Part shown: positions 1 through 11,534 of the stretch, piece after piece
Layout of the letters: each line of letters opens with the position of its first letter
How positions within the stretch are numbered: the first letter of the stretch is position 1
From: Scalesia atractyloides
Taxonomy: Eukaryota; Streptophyta; Magnoliopsida; Asterales; Asteraceae
Assembly: GCA_947069175.1 (NCBI GenBank)
Contig: CAMTDV010000002.1
Location: 4,567,054-4,631,053, forward strand
Direction of reading: 5' to 3'
DNA: 64,000 bases
Made by a program: the position numbers and the translations under genes
Notes under the pieces: generated by a model
Database searches by the model: none
Told to the model about the DNA's origin: nothing
Seen by the model: only the letters and a program-made list of their open reading frames with translations

Positions 1-127
1 CATGGCTCGTGTAGGTCTCCCCCCATTTTTTTCATTCCTTAGCCGGTCTTTTATCTGTAGAATAAGATGTACCACATATGTTAGTTACTCCAGAAATAAA
101 ATTATTTACCTTAGCATCCGGCGGTGG

Positions 128-312
128 CGTGGTTTCAAAAGTCGCTAGGCGCTCCCTAGTCGGATTTGAGAGTACTTGGGAAGTACTCAGTCTATGCGGA
201 GATTACTCAGGGAGTAATCTGCCTATGCGAACAGTATTCGAGTCTCGACAACCTACCTTGTAGGGACTACTCGGGGAGTACTCGGAACCTAGGCGAGACT
301 TTTTCAACCATG
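128..312. mobile_element. hAT-type MITE nested in the gypsy remnant, block A
   Basis: The 185-bp element has terminal inverted repeats related to CATGGTTGNAAAAGTCTC (left end slightly mutated) and is flanked by a perfect 8-bp target duplication, GGCGGTGG, at 120-127 and 313-320. An 8-bp duplication and a CA..G-type terminus are typical of hAT elements. Removing the element and one target copy restores the host gag-protease reading frame, which supports the boundaries. It has no coding capacity. The same insertion is present in block B, so it predates the duplication. Confidence 0.85.
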
Positions 313-418
313 GGCGGTGGGATGTTGCTCGTATAGGATTCCTATTGGTATCCTTAGTTCAATCCCTCTTCTTGTCCAGCAACTCTTTCAAGTGGCATGC
401 GCTCAGAAGGTAGCTAAT

Positions 419-3400
419 TGTAACACTTTAACCCGTTTTAAAGAATATTTTAATAAAAGGATGATTTGGTCACATATTTTTTAAATAAAAAACTTACTCA
501 ACTGGGTTAACCGATAACCTAAACAAATCAACAAAACAAATTACTACTTGATCTACATTTTACAATATTGAAGCTTTTAAACCCGAAAGCTTTGTCATGC
601 ATGATCATGCCTTTACTATCCCGTGAATCATCTCTAAAAAGATTATGGTTTAGTAGTGTTTGGTTCTTCACGTGCTTGGTCGTCCGTCTGGTTCCATTCT
701 AGTGAAAGCCTATCTTAAACAATAAAAATAATTATTGTTTAACGATCAACGTGTTTAGAACAATAAATAAAATGAATCTTGCTGTCGTAAGCCACTGTCA
801 TAATACAGTGTCCATGCATCGTAAGGGTGTTTTTGGCTTAGGGTAGGATCAAGATGGTCGTATGGCTACTTCGGTACCATAAGCCTACGGCGGCTGCAGA
901 TGAAAACAAACATTTTTGGATATAAAAACGATATTTATTCCCTTTAGCTCAATACATCCGTATTCTTTGATCAAGGGTTATCTTTTTTAATAATTTTAAA
1001 GGTTCAAACCCGTAACCCGGATCCTTTAGTCTTTTAAATCATTCTTTCGGTTTGAAGTTAATTACCCAACCGACCCGTTAGGAGGCATTGTGCATTCGAG
1101 ATCATGCCTCCTATTTTCTTATATTACCAAAATGACCCATTATATCAAGAATTCAGTTTTAAAATTACCTTGGAGGTAGTTTGCCCGAAATATTATCCGA
1201 TGGTGTTTTAGTTAATTTTAGCCCTATTTCGAATCAGAAAGTTTTTATAGTTTTAAATGAAAACTAGCGACACATTTAACTCGTTTTCCCATCTAGATTT
1301 ATTATGTTGTTAAGATCATAATAGTTTCCAAATCGTTTAGTGTTTTTAAACTCATTTCCTAATATTTTTTCGTCACGTACATGTACTTGGCTCTAATGGT
1401 CGTTTACCCAAATACTAGATATACTACACTTGAGGTGAATTAATGTCCACCCTTGACTCAACCGACTTGAGTCGGACCATAAGCCCTCACCAAGAGTTTG
1501 ACCCATTATACATACCTTGCGCGGGTAAAAGCATTGACCCGTATCAATACCTTGTGATTCTTTCTTTCTAATTCTTGGTATTGCATGCCCATACATTATG
1601 CTTGCTTGTAAGCACGAGATTTAACAAACAAAGCATTAAATATCATATTCAAATGGTGATAAAATCAACATTTGACTCGTTCGTCCATTTGACCCGTTCA
1701 TAGCTTATTCTTTTAGCGATTCAACTAACCATGTGTTGTTTATTGCCACAAAGGTGCATACTTACCATCTTACTTATTTGACCTGTTATGGTTTACACTA
1801 TATGGACCTAGTTTTTCAATGGTTTCCACCAAAAATTCATTTTTCTCTTTTGACCCATTTTGGTTGGCGTCAGCAAGTGTTTACGCCAAAAACTTATTTT
1901 TACTCGATCAATTCGTTTTGGTTCTCGTCAGCAAGTGTTTACACCAAAAACTCATTTTTACTCGTTTGACTCGTTTTGATTCGCGTCAGCAAGTGCTTAC
2001 ACCAAAAATCATTTTTTATCTCGTTTGACCCGTTTTGGTTTACACCTTAGGGTCCTTATTCTAATTTTTTTAATTTGATCACCAAAGTGTGATCTAACAT
2101 AATCTTACCCATTTTGACCCATTTGCTCTACACGGGTCTCGACTTTAACAAGTCATTGTTTATTTCCAACCACTTCACATATTTCATATAGTGATCCTAC
2201 TATAAGAGGTGTAAATTTTTCTTAACTTACGTCTGATCATGCTTTCTCGCGCCTTTGACCCGCTTGAGTCATTCTTCTCCATGCTCCCACCTAGCTTGTC
2301 AAGATTCAAATTATAATACAATATCCAACAAGATGGTTAGATTAGTCATCATATACCTTGACCATCCCCCTTATGGATCTTTATAAAATTTATCACATCC
2401 AATCCTTTTTACAAGTCAGATTGATTTTTAAAAGTTAAACTGCCAATTAACATATATATGCACTAACAAGTTAAAAAAATCATTTAGGTATTTTATTATA
2501 TACTTGGTAGGCATCATTTTTAGGCTATCATATTTGCTAACTTGGCAATACAAAATCACCATGTTTGTTTCAATTAAATAAGTTTATCCACTACTTAACA
2601 TCAAGTTAACATGAACTTTCAACTATTATACTCTAATTTATCCTTTTTACCAATTAATCATAAGTTCATCTTCATGTCAAAAACTCATTTCATGGCATGC
2701 ATGAACACTTAAATCAAACTCTTAATATATTCAAATAACTCACACATACAAGCATGTATGGTGATCATGAACATCAAAACAACACCAATTTCGTCATATC
2801 ACAAAACCCACTTTATGACATGTATAAGCAAATACCTAAATCTCTAAATTACTCAATATTTGATATATACTACCAAGTATGGTGATCCTATAGATAATTT
2901 CATTATCAGTTTATCATACTAACAAAAACATTAAACTAAAGGTTACCAAATTCAAGTTTATCTTCAAATAAAATTAATCAAATCAAGTTTTTACAACATA
3001 CCGTATGCTTGGTAAGCTTAGATGATCACAAATTTGAGATCATGAATTGTTTTATTGATGAATTCTTCTTTGATTTATGGCCTTTCTTAAGATTTTTGGG
3101 AGGTTTCTCCCCCCCCCTCTCTATACAGGACACACATATTATGTGTGTGTTCTATTTTCTTTTTCCATTTATATTTTTGACTATCTAAATGTGCAACTTT
3201 AGTCCTCGTAGTTTTTATTAATCGTAAGTAGGTTAAGACCTACTTATTTCTACCCATATTAGTTCTTATTAACTAGGTTAAACATCCCTAGCTAAATTAG
3301 TAAGTTCGGGGAGGTTTACAACCAATTTAATTTTTGTCCTGATAACCTGAGCCTTTTATAAAATTTATTTTCTAAAGACATTTACTCACTTTTATATTGC

Positions 3401-3520
3401 ATTATGTTTATTTATTTAAATCCTAATGTTTATGGGTTAACTTTTAGCACTAACGGTATCCTATCCGCTCATTCCCGGATAATTTGGTTTAACTATCAAA
3501 TCCGTTTTTGGGGTGTTACA
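419..3520 (-). mobile_element. Solo LTR of about 3.1 kb nested in gag, block A
   Basis: The left end begins TGTAACAC and the right end finishes GTGTTACA, so both strands start TGTAACAC, a common start for plant gypsy LTRs. On the - strand the element starts TGTAACACCCC. Flanking pentamers are CTAAT (414-418) and ATAAT (3521-3525), a target duplication with one mismatch. The gag frame of the host element is interrupted exactly at these ends. No coding region, primer-binding site or second LTR is seen, so a solo LTR is the simplest reading. Inside, around 1830-2040, a sentence of about 60-65 bp (CGTCAGCAAGTGTTTACACC type) is repeated three times. Length suggests a Tekay-like family, but that is a guess. 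Confidence 0.78.
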
Positions 3521-5098
3521 ATAATTTCTTTCCTCAAGGCAATACAAACTTTAGTGTTAAGGCCGAAGTCTCCATACTTTGCATACCATTTAGACTTATC
3601 ATTCCAAGCAGAACTTTTGTTGTTCTTTCTTGGCCAACTTGTTTTGTCCCCCAAGTCTTTCATGTCATACATCATACCTGAAATATCTGTACTAAAACAA
3701 TAATTTGTTAGTTTAAGATAGTCCTCTTCATCCTCTTCCTCAACGGCATTGATCCTTTTGTTATTGGATCTCCCGTAAGGTTTAGACCTATAGGATTTCA
3801 AAGAGGATTCTGATTTCTTTTGGGGCTATCATAGATAGCTGATACATCTATACTTTATTTAATATTCTTATCGTCATCTACCCTGATAAACCTTAGTGCC
3901 TTGTTTCTAACTTCATCAAGATTATTTTAAGGATGCATGACAAGATCTTGATAAAACAAAAAGTCCTTTTGTAAGCCCATTTTAAATGCTTGTACAACCG
4001 TAACAACATCTAGGTTCGGTATATCTAATGATTCCCGGCCGAGTTTGCTAACTTAATCTCTCAAGGATTCATCAGCTCCTTGAGTGACCCTGTACAAATA
4101 ACTAATTAACTTTTCAAAAGTTCTACTATATGAAAACTGATTATTAGACATGTTAACTAAATCTGCATAAGAAGTAATTGAATACAGAGGGACACTTAGG
4201 AGGCATTTTAGAGTAGATTCTATAAAGGTAGATCCAAAGCCCTTGTATAGGAAAGCTTCCTTTAAATCTAAGGGAATATGGTTGATCTCCATTCTTTCCC
4301 GATATTGTGCTACATGCTTCTCAGGATCCGTGGGGCCATCATACAACTTCAAATTAGGGTTCTGACATCTCTTCGAGATTTTAGCATCACAGATTGGTGG
4401 AGCAAACCTGGATACCCTATGATTGGTCGAGGATACTTTCGGTATAGGTTGAACTACACCGGGTACACTTGATATCATATCCTTCAATTCTGTAATTCCT
4501 TAGCCATGAACAGGCTTATACCTGCATCCTGCATAGGCTCAACAATATTAAGGTTAGAAACATTGATGCTTGAAATAATACCAAATTGTATGTTCTGAGG
4601 TAAGGATCCTGAAGCATATCCCGAAGACAATCTTGAACTCCTAATAGTATATATTCTTGCCGTCAAGGAGGAACCAGCGGAGGTATTCCGAGGCTGCATA
4701 GGAATGAAGTCTCCTTAATGATTCTTTGTGAATCCCACCGAACCGAAGTTCGGAGCCCTACGTTGTAGAGGAGTGAAACTATCTTCAACTGGCTTCTTTT
4801 AATTTGACTTCAGTGTCTAGATTTCCATTATCAACTGATATTCCGGATCTGGAACCGACTTAGCTGGGGAAGACATTTCTATGGGTTTGGCTATACTTCT
4901 TTTTTTGGTAGGTTTGAGATGATGGAGGCAAAGGAAAAGACATATTTTGGCTAAAAGTTAATGAAGGCATTGCAGATGAGGTAGATTTTGATTGCAAAGC
5001 CATTTTTGAAAAGTGTTTCGAAAAAAATGATTTAGCTTGAATTTTAGCAAGAATTTTGTAAAACAATAGAACTGTTTGCCACACGGTGGGCGTCAAAT

Positions 5099-6200
5099 TG
5101 TTTTTATCAAAAATTACCTAAGCAAGTAATTGATCAAATTCTTTATGTGTGGTAGTGTGTTAGACTTTGATTATAAAAAATGTTATAAAACTCGTTGTTA
5201 ATCTGTTGGACAAAGATGCGAAGTGTTTGTGAAAATATTGTTTAAAATGCCAAAAATACTGCTCAGAATATCGAAATATGGCTCAGGACATTGGAAGTGA
5301 AACCGAATAATGTAGTAACTAAGAACACAAGGAATTACGAGGAAAGCCCTTGATCAATGTAGATCGCTGGCAAAAAACCTCGGGAGATTACTATCGAAGT
5401 CGTCTGCCACAACCAATATTATTGAATCAATGTAAAAAGTGCAACTCGAGAACCAATGTGATCGAATGTACAATAATTGCTAAAGTGTGTTATTGTGCTA
5501 CGCGATCAACAAAAAGAAAGCGTTAGAGTTTGCAAGTGTGTGAGCAAAGAGTCAGTAAGTGTTCTAATCAATCACTTGACCTTGATTTATAAGAGAAAGA
5601 CCTAACTAATAGTCTGATATTCCGGGGATGCCCCAACATATGCCTTTTCGAACGTTGGAGTCCAAGTCACTTAGTGGAATGGTCAGTTTAATCAACTAAG
5701 TCTACGATAATCATGGTCAGTTTCAGTTTCAGAATATATAACCTGCCGAATATCCTGGATGATAAGTTACAGTACAAAATATTAGCCGAAATATTCATCA
5801 ATAACACTTATTAGATTCGTTGATAATTATTTGACCCCTTATTACCTAATTCCCCTTGGGTGTATATAGATTAAGGTTAGACAATTGCATTAACATCATA
5901 ACTCTTCAAAGTCGCCTCATCTTATCTCTCTCACAAAATGTGTTCTTTAGAACATATAAACCCCATCAAAACTGTATGCTACACGCGAACTCAACCAAGC
6001 TAACGAGATGTCGTCTACTTCCCTCTCTTCCGCGGTTCCTGGATTATCCCGCATGTCAGGCATTCATCTTTTTTCATGTTTTCCATTAGTTCTTACAAAA
6101 TCGATCAATAAAACGATCATTCTGTGTGAAATGATTGGATTTGAGCTGGGTAATTCGATCAAGGTGGTGATCGAATCCGTCACAGTCTAGTGATCACAAA
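5099..6200 (-). mobile_element. Probable 5' LTR of the gypsy element, block A
   Basis: On the - strand, sequence ending in GATAAAAACA is followed at once by ATTTGACGCCCACCGTG, the layout of an LTR end and the leader next to a primer-binding site upstream of gag. The left boundary at 5099 is therefore fairly firm. A TATA-like TTTATATG lies on the - strand near 5958. The right boundary is uncertain: at about 6080-6200 the sequence merges into a different repeat, and no clean TG..CA end or target duplication could be chosen. Confidence 0.5.
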
Positions 6201-6560
6201 CTGTGTTAAAATAGATGTTCATAGTTGAAGAACAATGAATCAAGACCTACGTGGTTTGATCATCCAGCTTAGTACCGAATGAAATTAGCATGGAGCAACC
6301 ACAAAAACTCAAGAAGAACAAGTAAAAGAAAGGGAAGCAAGTTGCTCGGTCAGAACATAGCCGAAAAAGACGAATGGAGCATCCATATCAAGATTGTCAT
6401 TTATCAAGACGTTGTAAAGGGTTGGGCCAATCAGAGGCCCTGGCGTGAAAAGATGAGTGGACAGGCTAAAGATAATGGTTTGTGTGACTGAGTGATAGCT
6501 CAAAAGAAAAGAGACTAGGTAAGTTGTGTTATGGTTTAGAAGCGAAAGAGTTGGATCGTT
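6080..6560. repeat. Repeat related to 24,680-25,150, block A
   Basis: This stretch aligns by eye with 24,680-25,150. Shared phrases include GTTCATRGTTGAAGAACA and CAAGTTGCTCGGTCAGAAC (diverged), followed by an AGTGGA..GGC..AAATAATGGTTT stretch. In the 24-kb copy it lies downstream of a copia-type primer-binding site, so both are probably internal parts of an old LTR element. Short open frames here show no domain I recognise. Confidence 0.45.
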
Positions 6561-6971
6561 TTGAATTATTTTTGATTAATTTTTCTTTATTTATTAATTT
6601 AATTTCTTTACCGGTTAGATGGATTGAGTTGGATTGTTTTGCATTAATTATAAAGTATATTGTTATATTGTAACTTCATGTAGTTATAATAACACTTTGA
6701 AACGAATAAAATACAATGCGACGTGCGGCAGCCTATTTAGTGTACTAATTTTTTTATATATAGATTTTTTGTATTCATCCTTTCTAACGTATTATTTTAC
6801 TTTCTTTCATATTCTAGCTTGAGAGTTTTATATAATACACATGGAACTAGATCCGTTTATTATGACCGTGGGACAATTTCTTTTTATCTTATTAAATACT
6901 TACAACAGAAAATTCCACCCCACGGATATATGACTTGTCCAAGTCGCTAATTCAAGATAACGAATATTCAT

Positions 6972-7013
6972 AGTCAAGGTCAAACCATGTAGTGTTGGAG
7001 TCACCTATAAATA
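6972..7013 (+). promoter_or_regulatory. Core promoter of the peptide gene at 7133: paired W-box cores and TATA box
   Basis: AGTCAA (6972-6977) and GGTCAA (6978-6983) are the reverse complements of TTGACT and TTGACC, the WRKY-factor W-box core. The TATA box TATAAATA is at 7006-7013, about 120 bp before the start codon. The same order recurs at every + strand family member. WRKY control is an inference. Confidence 0.7.
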
Positions 7014-7132
7014 ACCTTCTCCTCATCATCCAAATATTCATCAAACCCCACCTGTTCTAACCATTAATCTGCACAAACTGTCTTTATTCATTATTTTTGC
7101 TATATTTTTTCATATTTAGCCGCACAAGAAAC

Positions 7133-7408
7133 ATGAGACAAGAAACAAAAAACTTAGCCATTATTGCATTGTTTGTACTTGTAATATTCTTAAATTTCCA
7201 AGGGAATGGAGCCTATAGACTTCTTGGAAGAGAATTTGAAGAAACATGGATGAAGAGATCAGGAAATCTATTGTTACCATCTCTACCACATACTCCAGTT
7301 CCAACCCCAGGGAACGGATGCGGTAACACAGGCAACGGTGGTAACCCATGTGTCGGTTCCAAGAAGGTAGCGGGTCGCCATCATGTGGTGCTTCGCAGCC
7401 TCCATTAA
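7133..7408 (+). CDS. Small secreted cysteine-pair peptide precursor (CTNIP/SCREW-like), copy 1
   Basis: The 91-residue precursor is probably processed to an extracellular signalling peptide. Residues 1-27 form a signal peptide with a hydrophobic core (IIALFVLVIFL) and a likely cleavage after NGA. A charged spacer (LLGREFEETW) ends in M-K-R at 40-42, a plausible processing site. The conserved module follows: PSLPHTPVPTPGNGC with C63 and C73 spaced C-x9-C around a GNTGNGG loop, then GSKKVAG. I chose the ATG at 7133 and not the upstream in-frame one at 7097, because all paralogues share this start and the extra 12 residues would precede the signal peptide. The tail GRHHVVLRSLH is out of frame with the MRPET-group tails through a 1-base deletion. 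The protein is identical to that at 34007. The CTNIP/SCREW assignment rests on layout only; a novel Asteraceae peptide family is the alternative. Confidence 0.82.
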   Translation: MRQETKNLAIIALFVLVIFLNFQGNGAYRLLGREFEETWMKRSGNLLLPSLPHTPVPTPGNGCGNTGNGGNPCVGSKKVAGRHHVVLRSLH

Positions 7409-7674
7409 CGCCTATTTCGATTGACAGCTGATAACGGCCAATATTGAACATTGGTCATGCAGATAATTAACAACATTTCAAAAGATTTGTTTTTTCTAAC
7501 AATAAATTTCTTGCCGTTTTTCTTGACCTATTCCATTGTTAATTCTTTATTCATGATTTATTGCGTGTACATGTTTAGATCATTATTGTATTAAACAATA
7601 TTGTTCATTAAACTCTTTTTTTAATGACAACGCTTGCTTCTACTCAATTTATCAATAATTCTAAATTATTTACC

Positions 7675-7745
7675 TATGTTCTTGATTGAACCTGGACCTC
7701 TTTTCTAAGAGGCATATGTCTCTAACAAATGAGCTAGCCTTACAT
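7675..7745 (-). repeat. tRNA-like (SINE head) relic downstream of copy 1
   Basis: Read on the - strand, the stretch has an A-box-like segment (GGCTAGCTCATTTGTTAGAG), a potential anticodon-like stem, and a B-box-like segment (CCAGGTTCAATC). It lies about 270 bp downstream of the peptide stop codon. Related relics lie 3' of the genes at 34007, 37912 and 62582. It cannot fold as a functional tRNA with paired acceptor ends, so it is probably a tRNA-derived SINE remnant. Confidence 0.55.
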
Positions 7746-8940
7746 TGGCGTTCGTTAAGTTATGTAACCATACATATTTATGTAACATATTCTATACGTG
7801 TGACAAGTAAGCGAAGTGTGTTTGGACCGTTAATTAAACTATTTTAATGGTTATTATCGATGGCGTGAAGTAAAAAGGAGCTGAAAGGCACATATGGGAT
7901 ACTTTCAGTTGGCGGAATTTTTATGGTTAAATCTATTTCAACCGATTTTTTGTTTTCAAATCAAATAACTTTAAATGTATTTAAAGATGAATAGACTTTA
8001 GAACAAAAATACTAAATATTAAAAAAGAACTGATCAGAAGAGAAGGGGACTTCTAACATAGACGTAAGAGATCGATCATAATGGGATAGAGATTTATAAA
8101 CTCTTTGGATCCATGCATAAAGACACTTAGTTCCTTTTGTCTGCAAAATAAATCTTTCTTAATCTACTATATCTCTTTTAATCTACTTAGAGACATTTTC
8201 TGGTGGATTTAAAAATATAAAAGTGTTTTGAGTAGTGAACAAGGTACACAATCAAGAAGGTCTATTCAAGTTAAGCTACACCACCCCCACGAACTTTTGG
8301 GATCCTGCACAACGTTACCGTCGTTACTTCTCTAATCAGAACCATCTCCTAGTGATTTAACTAGGACTTGTGGACATTGAGTGTGCATAAAATCGAAAAA
8401 ACAAAACCGAACCACACAAAAAATCAAAAAGAAAAAAAAACGGAACCGAAATTTACAGTTCGGTTTCGGTTCTCATTTTATGAAAACTGAAAAAACCAAA
8501 TAGAACCAACTAACCCAAAAAGTCACATTTTAATGTTTGTTATATATATATTTACTTAGAAATTATTAATTTTATTCTTAAATGTCATGTATTTATAATA
8601 AAAATATTAACATGTTTATTTATCTATAAAATTTTTTATGCATTACTTACAAAAAAAATAACAAAATTTAGAATACAAAGTAAATGATCTACTGTAGGTA
8701 TTGCTCCTGAGCCCGAAATTCAAACACTTAATATTAGGCTTCTTCAAATATCTGGAATGTTTCATTTTATGTTAACATGGGAATTCGAATGAATACTTGA
8801 GAATATCGAAAGAGGGAAAGATTGAAACAATGACGCATATACGAATCTATACGTGATATAATGTCGCCTATCACGTTAGGATTAATAAATTTTGTTCTTA
8901 ATATGCAGTAGCCAGGGACTGAATCTTCCGGATATAGCTC
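7746..8940. other. Non-coding stretch downstream of copy 1
   Basis: No gene is visible. The stretch is paralogous to 34,620-35,815 and, more distantly, to 38,540-39,690. It includes an A-rich GAACCGAAA/TTTCGGTTC hairpin-like stretch near 8395-8500. The TTA at 8127-8129 is the empty site of the MITE found at 38914. Confidence 0.6.
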
Positions 8941-9277
8941 GTTTGCATCCGGATTAGGAGGTGAAATAAGAACAGTTATATAGTGTTATTCAAAGATAAA
9001 TAAAATATAGGGATGGAGATGACAAAATATCAGAGAGTTTGATAATCCAATATCACAAGAGAAGGAAAATGACAGAAGAGTGATATTAGGTTTATAAGCA
9101 AGAGGGTAAAATATAAATTTAAATATTATGATAACTTTTCTACTTTTATTTATTTTTTTATTACTTTAATATATTAGTTCATTTTAAACATATTTTGTTA
9201 TTTTTTTATAATTTTTAAGATACGAAATTTCATAAAAGTTCGAGCATGTCGTTGCAACGTATATCTTTTATCTACAG

Positions 9278-11477
9278 TGGATAATACCTTTTCTTCCACT
9301 TCCAGTTCCTATATTAATAGGGTTGGGACTTCTTCTTTTTCCGACGGCAACAAAAAGTCTTCGTCGTATGTGGGCTTTTCAGAGCGTTTTATTGTTAAGT
9401 ATAGTCATGATTTTTCTCTGAATCTGTCTATTCAGCAACTAAATAGCAGTTCTGTCTATCAATATGTATGGTCTTGGATTATAAATAATGATTTTTCTTT
9501 AGAATTCGGATACTTGATCGATCCACTTACTTCTATTATGTCAATATTAATCACTACTGTTGGAATTATGGTTCTGATTTATAGTGATAATTATATGTCT
9601 AATGATTACGGATATTTGAGATTTTTTGCTTATATGAGTTTTTTCAGTACTTCCATGTTGGGATTAGTTACTAGTTCAAATTTGATACAAATTTATATTT
9701 TTTGGGAATTGGTTGGAATGTGTTCGTATCTATTAATAGGATTTTGGTTCACACGACCTGTTGCAGCAAAGACTTGTCAAAAAGCATTTGTAACTAATCG
9801 TGTTGGTGATTTTGGTTTATTATTAGGCATTTTAGGGTTTTATTGGATAACGGGGAGTTTCGAATTTCGTGATTTATTTCAAATATTCAATAACTTGATT
9901 TCTAATAATGAGGTCAATTCTGTATTTGTTACTTTGTGCGCTGTTCTATTATTTGCTTGTGCGATTGCTAAATCTGCACAATTTCCCCTTCATGTATGGT
10001 TACCTGATGCAATGGAAGGGCCGACCCCTATTTCGGCCCTTATACATGCTGCTACGATGGTAGCAGCGGGAATTTTTCTTGTAGCTCGACTTATGCCCCT
10101 TTTCATAGTCATACCGCACATAATGAATTTTATCTCTTTTATAGGGATAATAACAGTTTTTTTCGGAGCTACTTTAGCTCTTGCTCAAAAAGACATTAAG
10201 AGAGGTTTAGCCTATTCCACAATGTCTCAATTGGGTTATATGATGTTAGCTCTAGGTATGGGTTCTTATCGTAGTGCTTTATTTCATTTGATTACTCATG
10301 CTTATTCCAAGGCATTATTGTTTTTAGGATCGGGATCCGTTATTCACTCAATGGAAACTCTTGTTGGATATTGTCCAAAAAAAAGTCAGAATATGGTGCT
10401 TATGGGAGGTTTAACAAAACATGTACCAATTACTAAAAATTCTTTTTTATTAGGTACACTTTCTCTTTGTGGTATTCCACCTCTTGCTTGTTTTTGGTCC
10501 AAAGATGAAATTCTGAATGATAGTTGGTTGTATTCACCTATTTTTGCAATAATAGCTTGGTCTATGGCGGGATTCACCGCATTTTATATGTGTCGGATCT
10601 ATTTACTTACTTTTGAAGGACATTTAAACGTTCATTTTCAAAATTACAGTGGAAAAAGGAATACCCCCTGTATTCAATATCTCTATGGGGTAAAGAAGGT
10701 TCAAAAATAAATAACAAAACTTGAACTTTTGTTTGGTAACTTTATTAAAAATGAATAAGAATGGACGTCATTTTTTTTCAAATAAAGTATATAAAATGGA
10801 TGAAAATGAAAGAAATCTGATCCAACCCTTTCTTTCTATTCCGAATTTTGGCAATACAAAGACTTCTTTGTATCCTTATGAATCGGATAATACGATGTTA
10901 TTCCCAATACTTATATTAATTCTATTTACTTTGTTCGTTGGATTCTTATGAATTCCTTTCAATCAAGATGTGGATATATTATCCAAATGGTTAACCCCGT
11001 CTATAAATCTTTTACATCAAAATTCAAACAATTTAATAGATTGGTATGACTTTTGTAAAGATGCAGTTTTTTCAGTCAGTATAGCCTGTTTCGGAATATA
11101 TATATAGCATTTTTTTATATAAACCTGTTTATTCATCTTTTCAAAATTTGGACTTAATTAATTCATTTGTTAAAATTGGTCCTAAGAGAATTTTTTCTGA
11201 CAAAATAAAAAATGCTATATATGATTGGTCATATAATCGGGGTTACATAGATGCCTTTTATGGAACATTCTTAACTGCGTGGGTGCGAAAATTGGCCGAA
11301 TTTACTCATTTTTTTGATAGACGAATAATTGATGGAATTCCAAATGGAGTTGGTTTTATGAGTTTCTTTGTAGCAGAGGTTATTAAATCGGTAGGGGGTG
11401 GACGTATTTCTTCTTATTTGTTCTTTTATTTTTCTTATGTATCAATCTTTTTATTAATTTATTACTTTTTAATTTAA
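9278..11477 (+). pseudogene. ndhF: ndhF pseudogene (NAD(P)H-plastoquinone oxidoreductase subunit 5) of plastid origin
   Basis: The plastid protein is a proton-pumping membrane subunit of the thylakoid NDH complex. Here the copy starts at TGG (9278), about codon 9, so the true start is missing. Its first 45 codons are in one frame; near 9413 a lost T moves it into the long frame that runs to about 10,660 (IYIFWELVGMCSYLLIGFWF, LPDAMEGPTPISALIHAATM and TMSQLGYMMLALGMGS are clear). One C is missing in the C-run at about 10,664, another base is missing in the A-run at about 10,714, GGA has become TGA at 10,949, and an indel gives TAG near 11,106. The C-terminal part resumes at about 11,148 and ends at TAA 11475-11477. 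The apparent 477-residue frame from 9277 is therefore not a gene. Confidence 0.95.
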
Positions 11478-11534
11478 GTCTTCTTCAATCTTTAAATCTT
11501 TTTTAAGTCTTTAATAAAGTCTTTAATTCTTTAA
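11478..11534. repeat. Short degenerate repeats between ndhF and ycf1
   Basis: AAGTCTTTAAT-like units repeat about four times just after the ndhF stop codon. This is probably plastid spacer sequence, perhaps expanded after transfer. Confidence 0.5.

Larger units (their letters stand above)
1..5003 (-). pseudogene. Ty3/gypsy gag-protease remnant, block A
   Basis: Read right to left, the remnant starts at the Met codon at 5003 (MALQSKSTSS) and runs through fragments near 4860-5003, 4484-4699, 4053-4487 and 3521-3801. The 4053-4487 part has the retrotransposon gag look (LKLYDGPTDPEKHVAQYRER, then LVNMSNNQFSYSRT). The 3521-3801 part reaches CIALRKEI and, after the nested LTR is skipped, resumes as SYLLSACHLKELL near 360-418. 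After the nested MITE is skipped the frame reads PPPDAKVNNFISG (about 75-127 with 313-330), the usual linker before the aspartic protease. Frame changes and stops show that it is dead. No reverse transcriptase or integrase is visible in the window. Confidence 0.85.

Noticed and set aside
1733..2028. Overlapping frames of 78 and 69 codons present in both blocks
   Set aside because: They lie within the solo LTR over a repeated sentence; the apparent conservation comes from the segmental duplication.
7161..7451. Antisense open frames opposite the peptide genes (also near 21787, 34035, 45239, 62530)
   Set aside because: They are mirror frames of a short GC-richer coding region and show no own features or conservation beyond that forced by the sense frame.
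7675..7745. Functional tRNA gene
   Set aside because: A-box and B-box-like parts are present, but acceptor and T stems do not pair properly. It is more likely a SINE relic.
9277..10710. Long open frame of 477 codons resembling a complete ndhF gene
   Set aside because: It lacks the native start, its first 45 codons are out of frame with ndhF, and downstream frameshifts and stops remove the C-terminal third. It is a nuclear plastid-derived pseudogene.
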